Positions 35,437 to 46,841 are shown, counted from the first letter of the stretch. The stretch is 64,000 nucleotides of DNA from PoT sp049331405 (GCF_049331405.1 NZ_CP186274.1:5270001-5334000), one strand, 5' to 3'. The notes: generated by a model not told the origin, from the sequence alone. Numbers and translations are program-made.

Positions 35437-36591
35437 TCACGTCGAGGACGTGCCGACCGCGACCGGGAATTCCCAGGAGACATCGGCCTCGGATGAATCC
35501 ATCGCTAACGTCAGTTGGTCGAATTCGTGGTCGGAGAACGGCTCGACCTCTCCTTCGGGGACCGGCTCCGCGCTCGCGGTTGCGATCCCGCGATCCTCCC
35601 TTCGCATGAGGGAGAGGAACGTCGAGACGAGTGCGGGATCCAGATGCGTGCCGGCGAGCTTTTCCAGGTGCAGGCAGATCCGTTGCTTGGGCCAGGCCTT
35701 GCGATAGGGGCGGTCGAACGCCAGCGCATCCCAGATGTCGACGACGGCGAAGATGCGTGCGGACAGGGGGATTTCTTCCGCCTTGAGCCCGCGAGGGTAG
35801 CCCGAACCGTCCCACTTCTCGTGGTGGCAGAGCGGGATCTCCAGCGCCTGGTGGAGGAATTCGATCGAGCCGAGCATGGCCATCGCATGCATCGGGTGCT
35901 GCCTCATCAAGGCCCACTCCGACTCGTCCAGCGGGCCCCGCTTCAGGAGCACACGGTCCGGCACGCCGATCTTGCCGATGTCGTGGAGCAGGGCACCACG
36001 ACGCATGTGGACGAGGCTCTCCTCGTCGATGCCGAGGGCCTCGGCCAGTCGGAGCGTCAGCTCGACGACGCGGCGGCTGTGCCCCTCGGTCTCGTGGTCG
36101 CGGAGTTCCAGGGCCCGGGCCAGCGCATCGATCGTCGCGTCGTAGGACCGCTCGATCTCCGCGGTGCGGAGCCGCACCTTCTCCTCAAGTTCGTCCCGCG
36201 ATCGCCTCAGGGCGTCCTCGGCGACCTTGACCCGGATCAATGCGCGGGCGGTGGCCACGAGTTCGTCGGGCTCGACCGGCTGGGCGAGGTAGGCGTCCGC
36301 CCCGATGTCGAGTCCACGGACCCGGTCGCGCCCCCGGACGAAATGCGCCGAGAGGTGCAGGACGGGGATGCTCGCGGTCGCCGGCTCGGCCCTGAGTCGT
36401 CGACAGACCTCGAAGCCGTCCATATCCGGCAGCTTGACGTCCAGGACGATCAGGTCGGGCTGACTCGAAGCGGCGAGGCTCAAGCCCTCGGCCCCCGTCA
36501 GGGCACACTCGACGATGAAACCGGCGTCCCCGAGAATGCGGCCGACAATATATCGGCTTGCCTCGTCGTCATCGACGTGGAGTACTCTCAT
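35437..36591 (-). CDS. Response regulator with HD-GYP cyclic-di-GMP phosphodiesterase domain
   Basis: A 384-residue RpfG-like protein. The receiver domain (1-120) has the acidic pocket HVDDDE and phospho-acceptor Asp51 in VLDVKLPDMDGFE. A coiled linker (about 125-150, LRRSRDELEEKVRLRTAEIE) follows, then an HD-GYP domain with HSRRV, LLHDIGKIGVPD, HHEKWDGSGYPRGL and ILARIF-like core SARIFAVVDIWDAL. All residues needed for c-di-GMP hydrolysis appear present. No sensor kinase is adjacent. The C-terminal 45 residues are acidic and not conserved. Confidence 0.93.
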   Translation of the reverse strand: MRVLHVDDDEASRYIVGRILGDAGFIVECALTGAEGLSLAASSQPDLIVLDVKLPDMDGFEVCRRLRAEPATASIPVLHLSAHFVRGRDRVRGLDIGADAYLAQPVEPDELVATARALIRVKVAEDALRRSRDELEEKVRLRTAEIERSYDATIDALARALELRDHETEGHSRRVVELTLRLAEALGIDEESLVHMRRGALLHDIGKIGVPDRVLLKRGPLDESEWALMRQHPMHAMAMLGSIEFLHQALEIPLCHHEKWDGSGYPRGLKAEEIPLSARIFAVVDIWDALAFDRPYRKAWPKQRICLHLEKLAGTHLDPALVSTFLSLMRREDRGIATASAEPVPEGEVEPFSDHEFDQLTLAMDSSEADVSWEFPVAVGTSST

Positions 36592-37449
36592 GGTTGCGAA
36601 TCCCTGGGCAGTTCCGTGAGAGACATAGCGTGGAGATGTGGCCCTGCTTGGGAACGCTAGGTCACGTTCCGAAAAAAGTCCAACAACTTTCCGAGAAAAT
36701 TAAATCTCATCGGCATACCAAATACCTCGCCCAGACATGCCTCGGGTCAACACCTTGTCAAGCTGCCGCCCGAGGGTCTGACATTCTACCGAGTGGATCG
36801 AATGCCTTCGACCTCGCGTGACAGCCGGACAACAGACAAGGCTCGCCATTAATAGCTTATTTCATCATTCGCTTTTCATATTTCGGAGTTACCGTGGAAA
36901 GCCTCGATCCTTAGAGCATCAGCCCGTAAATTACATCAATCGTTCTTCGGTGGTGTCACGCACCATTCACCCTCCCGATGAGTTTCGGACGTCACCAAGA
37001 TTTCCCGTTCGAGGCAATCGGGCTGCTGCCAATCTCATGGTTGCCTCTCCGTTCCGCATCGAGCCAAGAAGCTTGAACGTGTAACCCGGGATCGGCGACG
37101 GACCAGGCTTCAGGTTGGTCGATCAGGGGAAATCTCCGGGCCGAGAAATCTCCTCGACGTTGATGAAGCGGATTTTAAGAGAATAGAGTTCTCGCTTCCG
37201 ATGGGTGGCTGATACCGTCGACGGGCATGAAAGAAACGCCGAAGCGGCTGATCCAGTAGGCGATCCCGGCGTGGGCGGACGAATCGCCAACGCTGAGGAT
37301 ATATCCCTGTTCGACCACTCGAAAGTCGGCCTCATCGTGAACCACGACGCCGAGAGAATGTGCGCAATCATAGCCGCGACGGAGACGCCAACCTGGATCG
37401 GATTCACCCTCCAATTCGGCATCACGAACGCGAGATCGGGTGAGTGACG
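36592..37449. other. Long spacer between HD-GYP gene and the decayed HupE locus
   Basis: About 860 bases, AT-rich at 36660-36720 and 36840-36960, with no gene I can support. A 79-residue open frame at 37175-37414 on the minus strand has protein-like composition (ISRFGVSFMPVDGISH) but no ribosome site or known family and may be a relic. The left part presumably holds the promoter of the response regulator. Confidence 0.5.
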
Positions 37450-38752
37450 ATGATGTGGAGTTCTCATTCGCCGATGCGGTCGCTCATCCTGGCGCCTGTC
37501 TTATTGCTGTTGGCAATGACGGGCCCCGCGTGGGCCCATCCGACGCCGGACTCGGCGATCGTCCTGCGTCTCCAACGCAACGGGATCGACGCCGAGCCGA
37601 CCCTGCCGATCGGCGAGTTGGCATTCGGCTGGGAGAAGCCGCTGCCGATGGATGCCGAGCAGGTGGTCCGCCTGTACGGCGAGGAACTCAAGGATTACGT
37701 CCGCGCCCACGTCCATCCCCTCGCGCCCGACGGGCGGGTATGGACCACGACGGTGCGCGACGTCGCCCCGGTCGTCGAAAAGAATCCCGACGTGCCGGTC
37801 GCGTTGACACTGACCCCGCCCCCCGGCGCCCCCGCGGACCGGCTGACCTTCCGCTATGACGCGATCTTCCACCACCTGATCACTCATACCGCGGTCGTCA
37901 CGCTCGCGAGCGACTGGCGGAACGGCGTGACCGGCGAGGCCCCGGTCCTGCTGGGCACGATGCGCGACACCGATCCTTCGATCTCGATCGACCGCTCGGG
38001 CGGAAGTTGGCTCCGGGGATTCGCCGCCATGTTCCGCCTCGGGACTCGCCACATCGCCGAGGGGACCGACCACCTGCTCTTCCTGGTTCGTGTTGATCCT
38101 CCCCGCGCCGCTCGTCGCGACGGGCAGACGCTGGGGTTACTATGCCGGGGCGAAGCCGGCCATCGAGCGTGTCATCAAGGTCGTCACCGCGTTCACCATC
38201 GGCCACTCGATCACCCTCGTCATAGGCGCACTCGGGTGGGCGAGCCTCCCCTCGGCCATCGTCGAGTCGGTGATCGCCCTTTCGATCCTGGTCTCGGCCG
38301 GGCATGCCCTGGTCCCGATCTTCCGCGGCCGGGAGGTCTACATCGCGGGGGGATTCGGCCTCGCCCACGGGCTCGCATTCGCCTCGACATTGACCGGATT
38401 CGGATTTGATTCTTTGACTCTAGTTTCGAGCGTGCTGGGCTTCAACCTCGGGATCGAGGCCTTCCAGCTCCTGGTCATCTTCTTGATGATGCCCTGGCTC
38501 CTCTTGCTAGCCCGCTCTCGTGCCTACGGCCCATTCCGAGTGATCGGGGCCTCGCTCACCGCCATCGCCGCCGCGGCCTGGTTTGCGGAACGGGCATTCG
38601 GCACGGCCAATCCCATCGCCCCCATTGTCGAGGCCATTGCGTCTCATCCCTTCCGGCTGCTCGCCGGCCTGGTTGCGTTGACGCTCGGTGCGACCTTCGA
38701 GGGTTTCACGCCGCTTGCGCGAGATCGTCGCAGTCTGGATACCCTCGAGCCT

Positions 38753-39103
38753 GCCCTGACCTCGTCGGCCGGCTCGCCAGATCGAAAGGCCTTGAGAGGG
38801 GCAGCCGAGGTCTTATCCCTCACGCGATCGAGGCAGGCGACGGCCCGGCCCGCGTGGAAGCTCGACGCGGCCGGGAGGACGGCGGAGCGCCTCACGCCCT
38901 GCCCGCTGAGCCTCAACTCGATGGCCAAGGATTACATCATCGGTCGCGCCCGCCAGGCCGCGCTCGACCGGAGCCGGGGCATTCAAGGCGTCCTGCTCAA
39001 CATCAGCGGCGACGCCCGGGTCGTGGGGGACGTCGCCCGGACGGTCGGGATCGCGCCGCCGGTCGGAGACTCGGAAGCGGCCGAGCCGATCGACCGCAAG
39101 GCG
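38753..39103 (+). pseudogene. Internal fragment of an ApbE-like FMN transferase gene
   Basis: These 117 codons align with residues about 117-232 of the intact ApbE at 52322-53881: ALTS at the start, TPCPLSLNSMAKDYIIGRA versus STCPLSFNGIAKGYIVERA, SRGIQGVLLNISGDARV versus SRGIRGLLLNVGGDLRV, and VGIAPPVGDSEAAEPI. The N-terminal third and the C-terminal catalytic and DUF2271 parts are missing, and the Gly after the conserved Lys is Asp. It cannot be an active transferase alone. Confidence 0.8.
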
Positions 39104-39349
39104 GGGCGTTACGACCTGACGGAGACGCACCACGGCTTCGTCGCCGTCATCAACGACCTGCACAAGGGCCGCGACACCGGCAAGGCCTGGTCGGCCCTCA
39201 TCGACGCCTCGGCCATCGCACCGGCCGTCATCTCGCTGACCGGCCTCGTGCTGCTCCTCTACCTGAAACGCCGGCGAATCCCCGGGCTCCTCGTGATGGT
39301 CGGCGGGATGGTGGCCGTCGTGGCGGTCTTCTTGCGATTCATCTCCTGA
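39104..39349 (+). pseudogene. C-terminal fragment of a PepSY membrane protein gene
   Basis: The last 81 codons align with residues about 134-214 of the PepSY protein at 51658-52302: LTETHHGFVAVINDLHKGRD against LTQTYHGLIAAINDLHKGRD, then SLTGLVLLLYLKRRR against SLSGLILLLYLKRRR. The first helix and external domain are missing. It follows the ApbE fragment directly in frame, in the same gene order as the intact locus. Confidence 0.85.
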
Positions 39350-39414
39350 AAAAAACCCAAGCCATACGGCATCATTCGCTTATTTTCTCCTGACCTGATA
39401 CGATCCCACGGCAA

Positions 39415-40632
39415 TCACTTCATCCTCTTGAGGAGATTGCAAAATTTCTCCGCCCCCTGGAGATACGGGCTCTGGGCGGCCAACTGGAGTTCATAACTGG
39501 CTTCCTGGCTGCCGATGCCGCGCCCCATCATCGCCTCATGTAGGCTCGCGGGGGTCACTCCGAGCAACAGATTCTCGGCGATCCATCGCCTCCAGGCGTC
39601 ATCGACTCGCACGGTGGCGATACCCGCCGGAATCGCGGTCGAATCGGATTGGATGCCCGCCGCGGAAGCCATCACGACGTTGCCCGCTCCCGTCGCAATC
39701 TGGACGTTTGTCAAGTCGACGGATCGCTGCGGGGAAGCCGGCCTCGTGGGAGACGAGGTCCCCGCGGATGCGGGCGAATTCGGCGGACGCGCGGCGGGGA
39801 GGCCGATGACGACGGGGGGTTTGACCTTGGTCATGTGGTCGGAGTTGGCCTTCCGGCCCTGGAGATCCCGCCCGTGGAAGTAGTCCTTCTGCCAGCCGTC
39901 GGGCTGGACGTCCCCCACGGCCTTCTGCTCGTGGAACTGACGCCGAGACTCGCTCCACTCGCGATAGGCCTGGGCCACCTCGGGGTCGTCGTCGAGTTTC
40001 TGATAAGTGACGACCGCCTTCTCCAGGCTCGCCCCGTGATTGACGGGGATGGGGATGGCCTGGAATAAGGGCTCGCCGAACTCGAATCGCGTCGGCCGAC
40101 CGGGGACCATGATCCGCCAGTTCATCGTGAACGACATCCTCATCCAGTCGCTCTCGATGACCGCGGTGAGCGGGTGGGCATTCTCCTTGAAGTAATTGGC
40201 CGGGCCGTTCACGAGCAGCCTCGATCCCCTGGGCTTCGTCCGGAAGAGGAAAGGCGTGTTCCAGGTGATGATCCCCTGGCCGAACTGGCTGTTGATGAAG
40301 GGCCCCCAGACATCCCCCGCCTGATCGAAGCGGAAGTTGATGCTCCCCGGCTCCCCCCGGCCATCCCAAACGGCCGTGAAGCCGACGGGGTTCTTGATCC
40401 ACCACCCGATCTGGTTGGCGATGGTCAGCGGCAGGCATCGGTAGGCGAAACGATAGGGAGTGGCGTCCATCCAATCCCGCTGATAGTCGGCCCAGCACCA
40501 ATCCCAGCCGGTCCCATCCGTCCGGTTGGCGAGGAGCGTCGAGTCATCCACGAGTTGGTAGATATCCACCTCGAGCCGGGTTGGCTCGGCATCGCCGTGG
40601 CTCGTGGCCTCGGTTGGCTTGGCTTGCGACAT
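39415..40632 (-). CDS. DUF6065-family protein with C-terminal helical domain
   Basis: A 405-residue cytoplasmic protein. The first about 240 residues match DUF6065: WDWCWADYQRDWMDATPYRF, LTIANQIGWWIKNPVGF, FGQGIITWNTPFLFRTKP and FEFGEPLFQAIPI. A low-complexity Pro/Ser/Thr linker (about 275-340) leads to a helical unit, DDAWRRWIAENLLLGVTPAS and LHEAMMGRGI, that resembles the helical segment found ahead of cupin-like (JmjC) domains in other proteins; here no cupin follows. DUF6065 has no assigned function. A GGAG lies about 11 nt before the ATG. Encoded alone, facing the decayed HupE locus. Confidence 0.75.
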   Translation of the reverse strand: MSQAKPTEATSHGDAEPTRLEVDIYQLVDDSTLLANRTDGTGWDWCWADYQRDWMDATPYRFAYRCLPLTIANQIGWWIKNPVGFTAVWDGRGEPGSINFRFDQAGDVWGPFINSQFGQGIITWNTPFLFRTKPRGSRLLVNGPANYFKENAHPLTAVIESDWMRMSFTMNWRIMVPGRPTRFEFGEPLFQAIPIPVNHGASLEKAVVTYQKLDDDPEVAQAYREWSESRRQFHEQKAVGDVQPDGWQKDYFHGRDLQGRKANSDHMTKVKPPVVIGLPAARPPNSPASAGTSSPTRPASPQRSVDLTNVQIATGAGNVVMASAAGIQSDSTAIPAGIATVRVDDAWRRWIAENLLLGVTPASLHEAMMGRGIGSQEASYELQLAAQSPYLQGAEKFCNLLKRMK

Positions 40633-41238
40633 CGAGCGCGATTCTCCGAAAGTTGCCGGGTGGCCTCGGCCGGAGCAGTCAGGGCGGCCCTGCCAATGAC
40701 TGCGGTCGAAAACCGACCGGGTTGGCCCTATTAGACCCCGGATGCCTTCCCGCGACTAGATCACGACGAGACGCGGTGATGGAGTCGGCATTCGCGACTG
40801 GCGAGGGATGGCCTTATGGAGAAAAACGGGCAGGCCTGCAAAGGTTTCACCGACGACACTCAACAATCCTCAACACAGCCTTGTATCCGCAATCCTTCAT
40901 TCGAATAAGGCACGGTCGAGATCGACGGATTTCGGCAACCAGGCCTCACAAGTCATCACGATCAATTTTTCACATTAATTCAATTATAAATCTATCAATT
41001 AAAATGAATAAGACACAATTCAATCACGACTTGCATTCAAAATCAAGACTAGGAAGCATAAGGCTGCGAGCTCCAATCTGACTCGTGGACGACAGATAGT
41101 CCGTCGGATACGATATCCCATCCCCGGCAAACAATTGTCAAACCGACGTTTTCAGCCCGGGTCTTACACAAGAGTCAACTGCCGCGAACGTTTCAGGGAA
41201 AGGAGCCGGCCCTGCGACCCATACCGTCTCTCGCCATC
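40633..41238. other. AT-rich intergenic region upstream of the second PSCyt gene
   Basis: About 600 bases; 40895-41065 is markedly AT-rich compared with the rest of the window (AATTCAATTATAAATC and similar). No supported gene. Likely holds divergent promoters for the DUF6065 and PSCyt genes. AAAGGAG at 41199-41205 is a strong ribosome site for the downstream gene. Confidence 0.5.
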
Positions 41239-44200
41239 GTGCTCGCAGCCTGGCTCGTCGGCCTTCCGGGCGTGATGACGTTCGCCTCGGCGGATCCTGA
41301 CGAGGTCTCACCCGCGGTTGCAGCCTTCTTCGAGACGGAGGTGCGCCCGCTCCTCGCCGAGAAGTGCCTGTCCTGCCATGGCGACGACAAGAGCCCCAAA
41401 GGGGGCCTCCGACTGACCTCGCGCGCGAGCATTATCCAAGGCGGCGACAGCGGCACCGCGGCGGTCTCGGGCAAGCCCGACGAGAGCCTGCTTGTCCAGG
41501 CCGTCCGGTATTCGGAAGACCCGAAGATGCCGCCCAAGGAGAAGTTGAAGGACCGCGAGATCGACGCCCTATCGCGTTGGGTCGCGATGGGCCTCCCCTG
41601 GCCTGGGCCGAAGTCGACGACCGAAGCCACGGCTCACGACTCCGCCGAGCGTCGGTTCACCGAGAAACAACGCGGCTTCTGGTCCTTCAAGCCGATCAAG
41701 GTCGGCCCCATCCCCGAGGTCCATGACAAGTCCTGGGCCCGATCCCCCATCGACCGCTTCGTCCTGGCAGCCCTGGAGGAGCGAGGCTTCCACCCCTCGG
41801 CCCCGGCAGACAGGCGGACCCTGATCCGCCGGGCCACCTTCGACCTCATCGGCCTCCCCCCCTCCACCGGAGAGGTTGAGGCCTTCCTCGCCGACGACTC
41901 GCCCGACGCCTTCGCCCGGGTCGTGGATCGGCTGCTGGCCTCGCCCCATTACGGCGAGCGCTGGGGACGACACTGGCTCGACCTCGTCCGCTATGCCGAC
42001 GCCCGCGACCTGATCCAGCTTCCCCCCGAGAGCGACTTCCGAGAGGCCTGGCGCTATCGCGATTGGGTCGTCGCCAGCTTCAACCGAGACCTACCCTACC
42101 CCCAGTTCCTCCGCGATCAGATTGCCGGCGACCTCGTGCCGCCAGCGGCTCCCGGCGGGATCAACGCGGATGGCCTCGTCGCCACCGGGATGCTCGCCAT
42201 CGCCGACTTCGTGCCCGGCGACGTCGACAAGGACCAGATGATCGCCGACTATGTCAACGACCAGATCGACGTCGTCGGCCGCACGTTCCTCGGGCTCAGC
42301 CTCGCCTGCGCCCGCTGCCACGACCACAAGTTCGACCCGATCTCCACCGAGGATTATTACGCACTCGCGGGCATCTTCTTCAGCACCCGGCTGGTCCCAG
42401 GCCCTGTGCCCGGCAATACCCCACTCGTCCGCGTTCCCCTCTTGCCCGAAGACGAATTGACGCAGATCAAGGCCCAGGAATCTGCCGATACGCGTCGACG
42501 CGCCGAGCTGGAGCGAACCATCGGCGATGCCTCTGACCGCGAATATCTCGATCTTTTGAGGCATTCGCTCGTCAAGGATTTCGCCAACTACCTCATCGCG
42601 GCGTGCGAGCACCGGGCGAACCCTTGCAAGGCAGAGGCCGCCGAGTTGACCTCACTTGCGAGCCGTAAAGGCCTCCACGAGAAGACGCTCGCCGCCTGGG
42701 CCGATTATCTCGCCCGCGTCGAGTCTCAGCCTCTCATCCCTCATCATCCCACGATCCGCAATGCCGCAACCGGGCGACTCACCGGCGCGACCCTCGAACG
42801 CTCAGCGCAGGAGCTGCAAACGGCCGTCATCGAGCGAGCCACTCGCGCCGAGCCGACGGCATCTTCGTTGGCACAATCCCTGTTGATGCGATTCCGCGCG
42901 GACGATCCGAGCCTTATCATCGATGGCAGTGGCCGCGTCTCGCTCTGGCCAAACTGTTCTGGCCTCCCATCAGACGCCAAGTCCATCAATAAGGACGAAG
43001 GCCCGACCAAGGTCGAGGTCGCGATCGAGGGCAATAACAAGCCGGTACTGCGGTTCGATGGCAAGGTCCAGCTGGAGGCACCTCGGCAGGTGCCGGCGAC
43101 GGGGAGCCTCTTTGTCGTCTTCCGCGCCGACGATTTGGCCGCATCCGGTCAGCGACTCGTCGGCTGGGAAGATTCCGACGTCGGCCAGCATGGCGTGGGG
43201 CTCATGCCCGATCCGAAAGGCCCCTTCCGTGCTGTCCTCAGGAACGCGGGCAAACCGGGCGACCTCGTCGACGATGCCCATTCCAAAGGCTTCGAGGTCG
43301 CCTGCGTCACCTGGGGCGAGGGGGGCACGACCCTCCATCGCAAGGGGAAGTCCCTCGTCCAGAAGGGGATCGAATCCGTCTCTTCCGACCCCAACATCAA
43401 GGCCCTGCACATCGGCGGGCCCGGCTCCGGCGGCGGGCCCCGATTCCGCGGCGATATCGCCGAAATTCGCGTCTACGACCGCCCGCTCGACGACCCGGAA
43501 CGCAAACTCGTCGAGGCCGAACTGCACCAGACCTGGTTCAAGCCCTCCGATCCGAACGCCACGCGGCCCGATCTCGTGGCAAATAGTCTCGATGAGTTGA
43601 TCTCTCCCCGCGGCCCCTTCTGGATCCCGGCCGAGCAGCGCGGAGGCTTGCTCCCCGAGTCGAGCCTGGCCAGGATCGACGCCCTGAACCGCGAACTCGA
43701 TGCCCTCAAGAAGAAGCGCCCTCGTGAGATCCCCCAGGCGGTCGTGGTCCAGGACGGCGGGCCTCCCGGCACCCGGCACGAGGGCTTTAAGGATTCCCCC
43801 GTCTATCTCCGCGGGAACCCGAAGCGGACGGGAAAGACCGTGCCCCGGGGCTTCCCTCGCGTCCTGACGGCGGAGCGTCGCGAGCCGATCACCGAGGGCA
43901 GTGGCCGTCGGCAACTCGCCGACTGGCTGGGCTCCCCGGGCCATCCCCTGACGGCCCGCGTCATGGTCAACCGCATCTGGCAGCACCACTTCGGAGAGGG
44001 CCTCGTCCGCACGCCCAACGACTTCGGCTCTCGCGGCGAAGCCCCGACGCATGCGGGATTGCTTGATTTTCTCGCACATAGGTTCGTCGATTCGGGCTGG
44101 TCGACGAAGTCCATGCACCGGCTCATCATGCTGTCGTCGGCCTATCAGCAGAGCGGTCGAGCCGACGCCAACCTGGTCACCGCGGATCCCGAGAACCGCC

Positions 44201-44700
44201 TCCTCGGCCGCTTCACGCGACGACGCCTCGACGCGGAATCGATCCGCGACAGCCTGCTGTCCGTGGGGGGGCGCCTGGACCCAACCCGAGGCGGGCCCGC
44301 CTTCCTGGAGTTGGGCATCCCGAGGCGAACACTCTACCTCTCCGCCGCGAGGACAGGGGCCAGCACATCCGACTTCGGGCGCCTCTTCGACCGCGCCGAC
44401 CCCGGCTCGATCGTCGACCGTCGAGGCCAATCCGTCGTGGTGCCGCAGGCCCTCTTCTTCATGAACGACCCGTTCACCGCCGAGCAGGCTCGTGCCCTGG
44501 CCGCCCGGGTCGCCCGCGAGGAACCCGGCGACGACCGGGCACGCATCCAGAGGCTTTACGCCATCGCCCTGAGCCGGCCTCCAACACAGTCTGAAGTCGG
44601 CCTCGGCCTGCGACTGCTCGCGACCGACCGGGACGACCACTCCTGGGAACGATTCGCCCTGATCCTCCTTTGCAGCAACGATTTCATCTACATTGACTGA
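41239..44700 (+). CDS. Planctomycete cytochrome C (PSCyt1), DUF1549, LamG-like, DUF1553 protein
   Basis: About 1153 residues from GTG 41239. After a signal helix come a PSCyt1 domain with CLSCHGDD (Cys43/Cys46/His47) and PDESLLVQAVRY; DUF1549 with IDRFVLAALEERGF, RATFDLIGLPPST and a second haem motif CARCHDH near 358; a laminin-G-like insert (about 550-770, ending EIRVYDRPL and HQTWF); and DUF1553 with RVMVNRIWQHHFGEGLVRTPNDFG cut as two blocks. Start question: AAAGGAG lies 6 nt before CTG 41212, and starting there adds RPIPSLAIV, giving the signal peptide a positive N-terminus that the GTG version lacks. Pairs with the DUF1501 gene 38 nt downstream. Confidence 0.9.
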   Translation: MLAAWLVGLPGVMTFASADPDEVSPAVAAFFETEVRPLLAEKCLSCHGDDKSPKGGLRLTSRASIIQGGDSGTAAVSGKPDESLLVQAVRYSEDPKMPPKEKLKDREIDALSRWVAMGLPWPGPKSTTEATAHDSAERRFTEKQRGFWSFKPIKVGPIPEVHDKSWARSPIDRFVLAALEERGFHPSAPADRRTLIRRATFDLIGLPPSTGEVEAFLADDSPDAFARVVDRLLASPHYGERWGRHWLDLVRYADARDLIQLPPESDFREAWRYRDWVVASFNRDLPYPQFLRDQIAGDLVPPAAPGGINADGLVATGMLAIADFVPGDVDKDQMIADYVNDQIDVVGRTFLGLSLACARCHDHKFDPISTEDYYALAGIFFSTRLVPGPVPGNTPLVRVPLLPEDELTQIKAQESADTRRRAELERTIGDASDREYLDLLRHSLVKDFANYLIAACEHRANPCKAEAAELTSLASRKGLHEKTLAAWADYLARVESQPLIPHHPTIRNAATGRLTGATLERSAQELQTAVIERATRAEPTASSLAQSLLMRFRADDPSLIIDGSGRVSLWPNCSGLPSDAKSINKDEGPTKVEVAIEGNNKPVLRFDGKVQLEAPRQVPATGSLFVVFRADDLAASGQRLVGWEDSDVGQHGVGLMPDPKGPFRAVLRNAGKPGDLVDDAHSKGFEVACVTWGEGGTTLHRKGKSLVQKGIESVSSDPNIKALHIGGPGSGGGPRFRGDIAEIRVYDRPLDDPERKLVEAELHQTWFKPSDPNATRPDLVANSLDELISPRGPFWIPAEQRGGLLPESSLARIDALNRELDALKKKRPREIPQAVVVQDGGPPGTRHEGFKDSPVYLRGNPKRTGKTVPRGFPRVLTAERREPITEGSGRRQLADWLGSPGHPLTARVMVNRIWQHHFGEGLVRTPNDFGSRGEAPTHAGLLDFLAHRFVDSGWSTKSMHRLIMLSSAYQQSGRADANLVTADPENRLLGRFTRRRLDAESIRDSLLSVGGRLDPTRGGPAFLELGIPRRTLYLSAARTGASTSDFGRLFDRADPGSIVDRRGQSVVVPQALFFMNDPFTAEQARALAARVAREEPGDDRARIQRLYAIALSRPPTQSEVGLGLRLLATDRDDHSWERFALILLCSNDFIYID

Positions 44701-44738
44701 TCCGACTCATCCCCTTGATCTTGCAGGAGGGCCGAACG

Positions 44739-46136
<1,398 letters not shown>

Positions 46137-46169
46137 TCAATCTCTGGTTCGTCGTTATGGAAAGACGTG

Positions 46170-46841
46170 ATGGAAGCACGAGAGATCAAATTCCTCGCCA
46201 TGCCCGAGAAGGGTGAGGTCTCCGCCTTATTGCTACGCCCGCATGGCGCGAGCCTGCTCCTCGTCCTGGGCCACGGGGCGAGCACGAACATGCGTCACGC
46301 CACGCTCCAGACGATCGCGGACCGGCTCGTCGACGTCGGAATCGCGACCTTCCGCTACAACTTCCCGTACTCGGAAAACGGCAAGGGACGCGACTCGCAG
46401 GCCGTCTGCGTGGAGACCGTCCGCTCGGCCGTGGCTGCGGCCCACACGGCGGCTCCCGACCTGAAGCTGCTGGCGGGGGGCCACTCGTTCGGGGGTCGGA
46501 TGACCTCCACGGCCGCCTCCGAAGCCCCGCTCGAAGGAGTTCGCGGGCTCGTCTTCTTCTCCTTCCCGCTCCACCTGGCCGGCAAGCCCGATACGAAGCG
46601 GGCGGAGCATCTCGAGGCCGTCACGGTCCCGATGCTCTTCCTTAGCGGCACGCGCGACGAGTTGGCGGAGATGAATCTCCTGCGACCCACCTGCGAGAAG
46701 CTCGGCCTACGCGCGACGCTCCACACCCTCGACACGGCCGACCACGGCTACAAGATCCTCAAGAAGACCCGGACGAGCCCGGAAGACGTCTTCGTCGAGA
46801 TGGCCCGCGTCCTCAAGGATTGGGCGGCGAACCTGGAGTAG
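46170..46841 (+). CDS. Alpha/beta hydrolase of the KANL3/Tex30 type
   Basis: A 223-residue cytoplasmic hydrolase: oxyanion strand LLLVLGHGASTNMRH, FRYNFPYSENGKGRDS, nucleophile elbow GGHSFGGRM (Ser near 113), and C-terminal acid and histidine in LSGTRDEL and DTADHGYK. Dienelactone hydrolase-like proteins of this type have unclear substrates. GGAAAG precedes the ATG at 46170 by 5 nt; a GTG directly upstream is also possible. It is 33 nt after the DUF1501 gene and probably belongs to that operon. Confidence 0.85.
   Translation: MEAREIKFLAMPEKGEVSALLLRPHGASLLLVLGHGASTNMRHATLQTIADRLVDVGIATFRYNFPYSENGKGRDSQAVCVETVRSAVAAAHTAAPDLKLLAGGHSFGGRMTSTAASEAPLEGVRGLVFFSFPLHLAGKPDTKRAEHLEAVTVPMLFLSGTRDELAEMNLLRPTCEKLGLRATLHTLDTADHGYKILKKTRTSPEDVFVEMARVLKDWAANLE

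Larger units (their letters stand above)
37450..39349 (+). pseudogene. Frameshifted HupE/UreJ-type membrane protein fused to ApbE and PepSY remnants
   Basis: Residues from ATG 37450 form a signal peptide (LILAPVLLLLAMTGPAWA) and a periplasmic domain (HPTPDSAIVLRLQ, LTFRYDAIFHHLI) ending in the family's HIAEGTDHLLFL. At about 38080 the frame shifts by one base (an extra T in GGTTCG), and the neighbouring frame continues the protein: VLILPAPLVATGRRW, FTIGHSITLVIGALGW, GLAHGLAFASTLTGFG and further helices to about 38705. This is the HupE/UreJ_2 family, related to nickel/cobalt permeases. The frame does not stop there but runs into an internal ApbE piece and a PepSY tail. The locus is most simply a deletion remnant; a functional chimera would need the frameshift to be corrected or programmed. 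Confidence 0.8.

Noticed and set aside
40895..41065. AT-rich island considered as an attachment or replication site
   Set aside because: No direct repeats, integrase, dnaA boxes or partition genes nearby; AT-rich promoters fit better.
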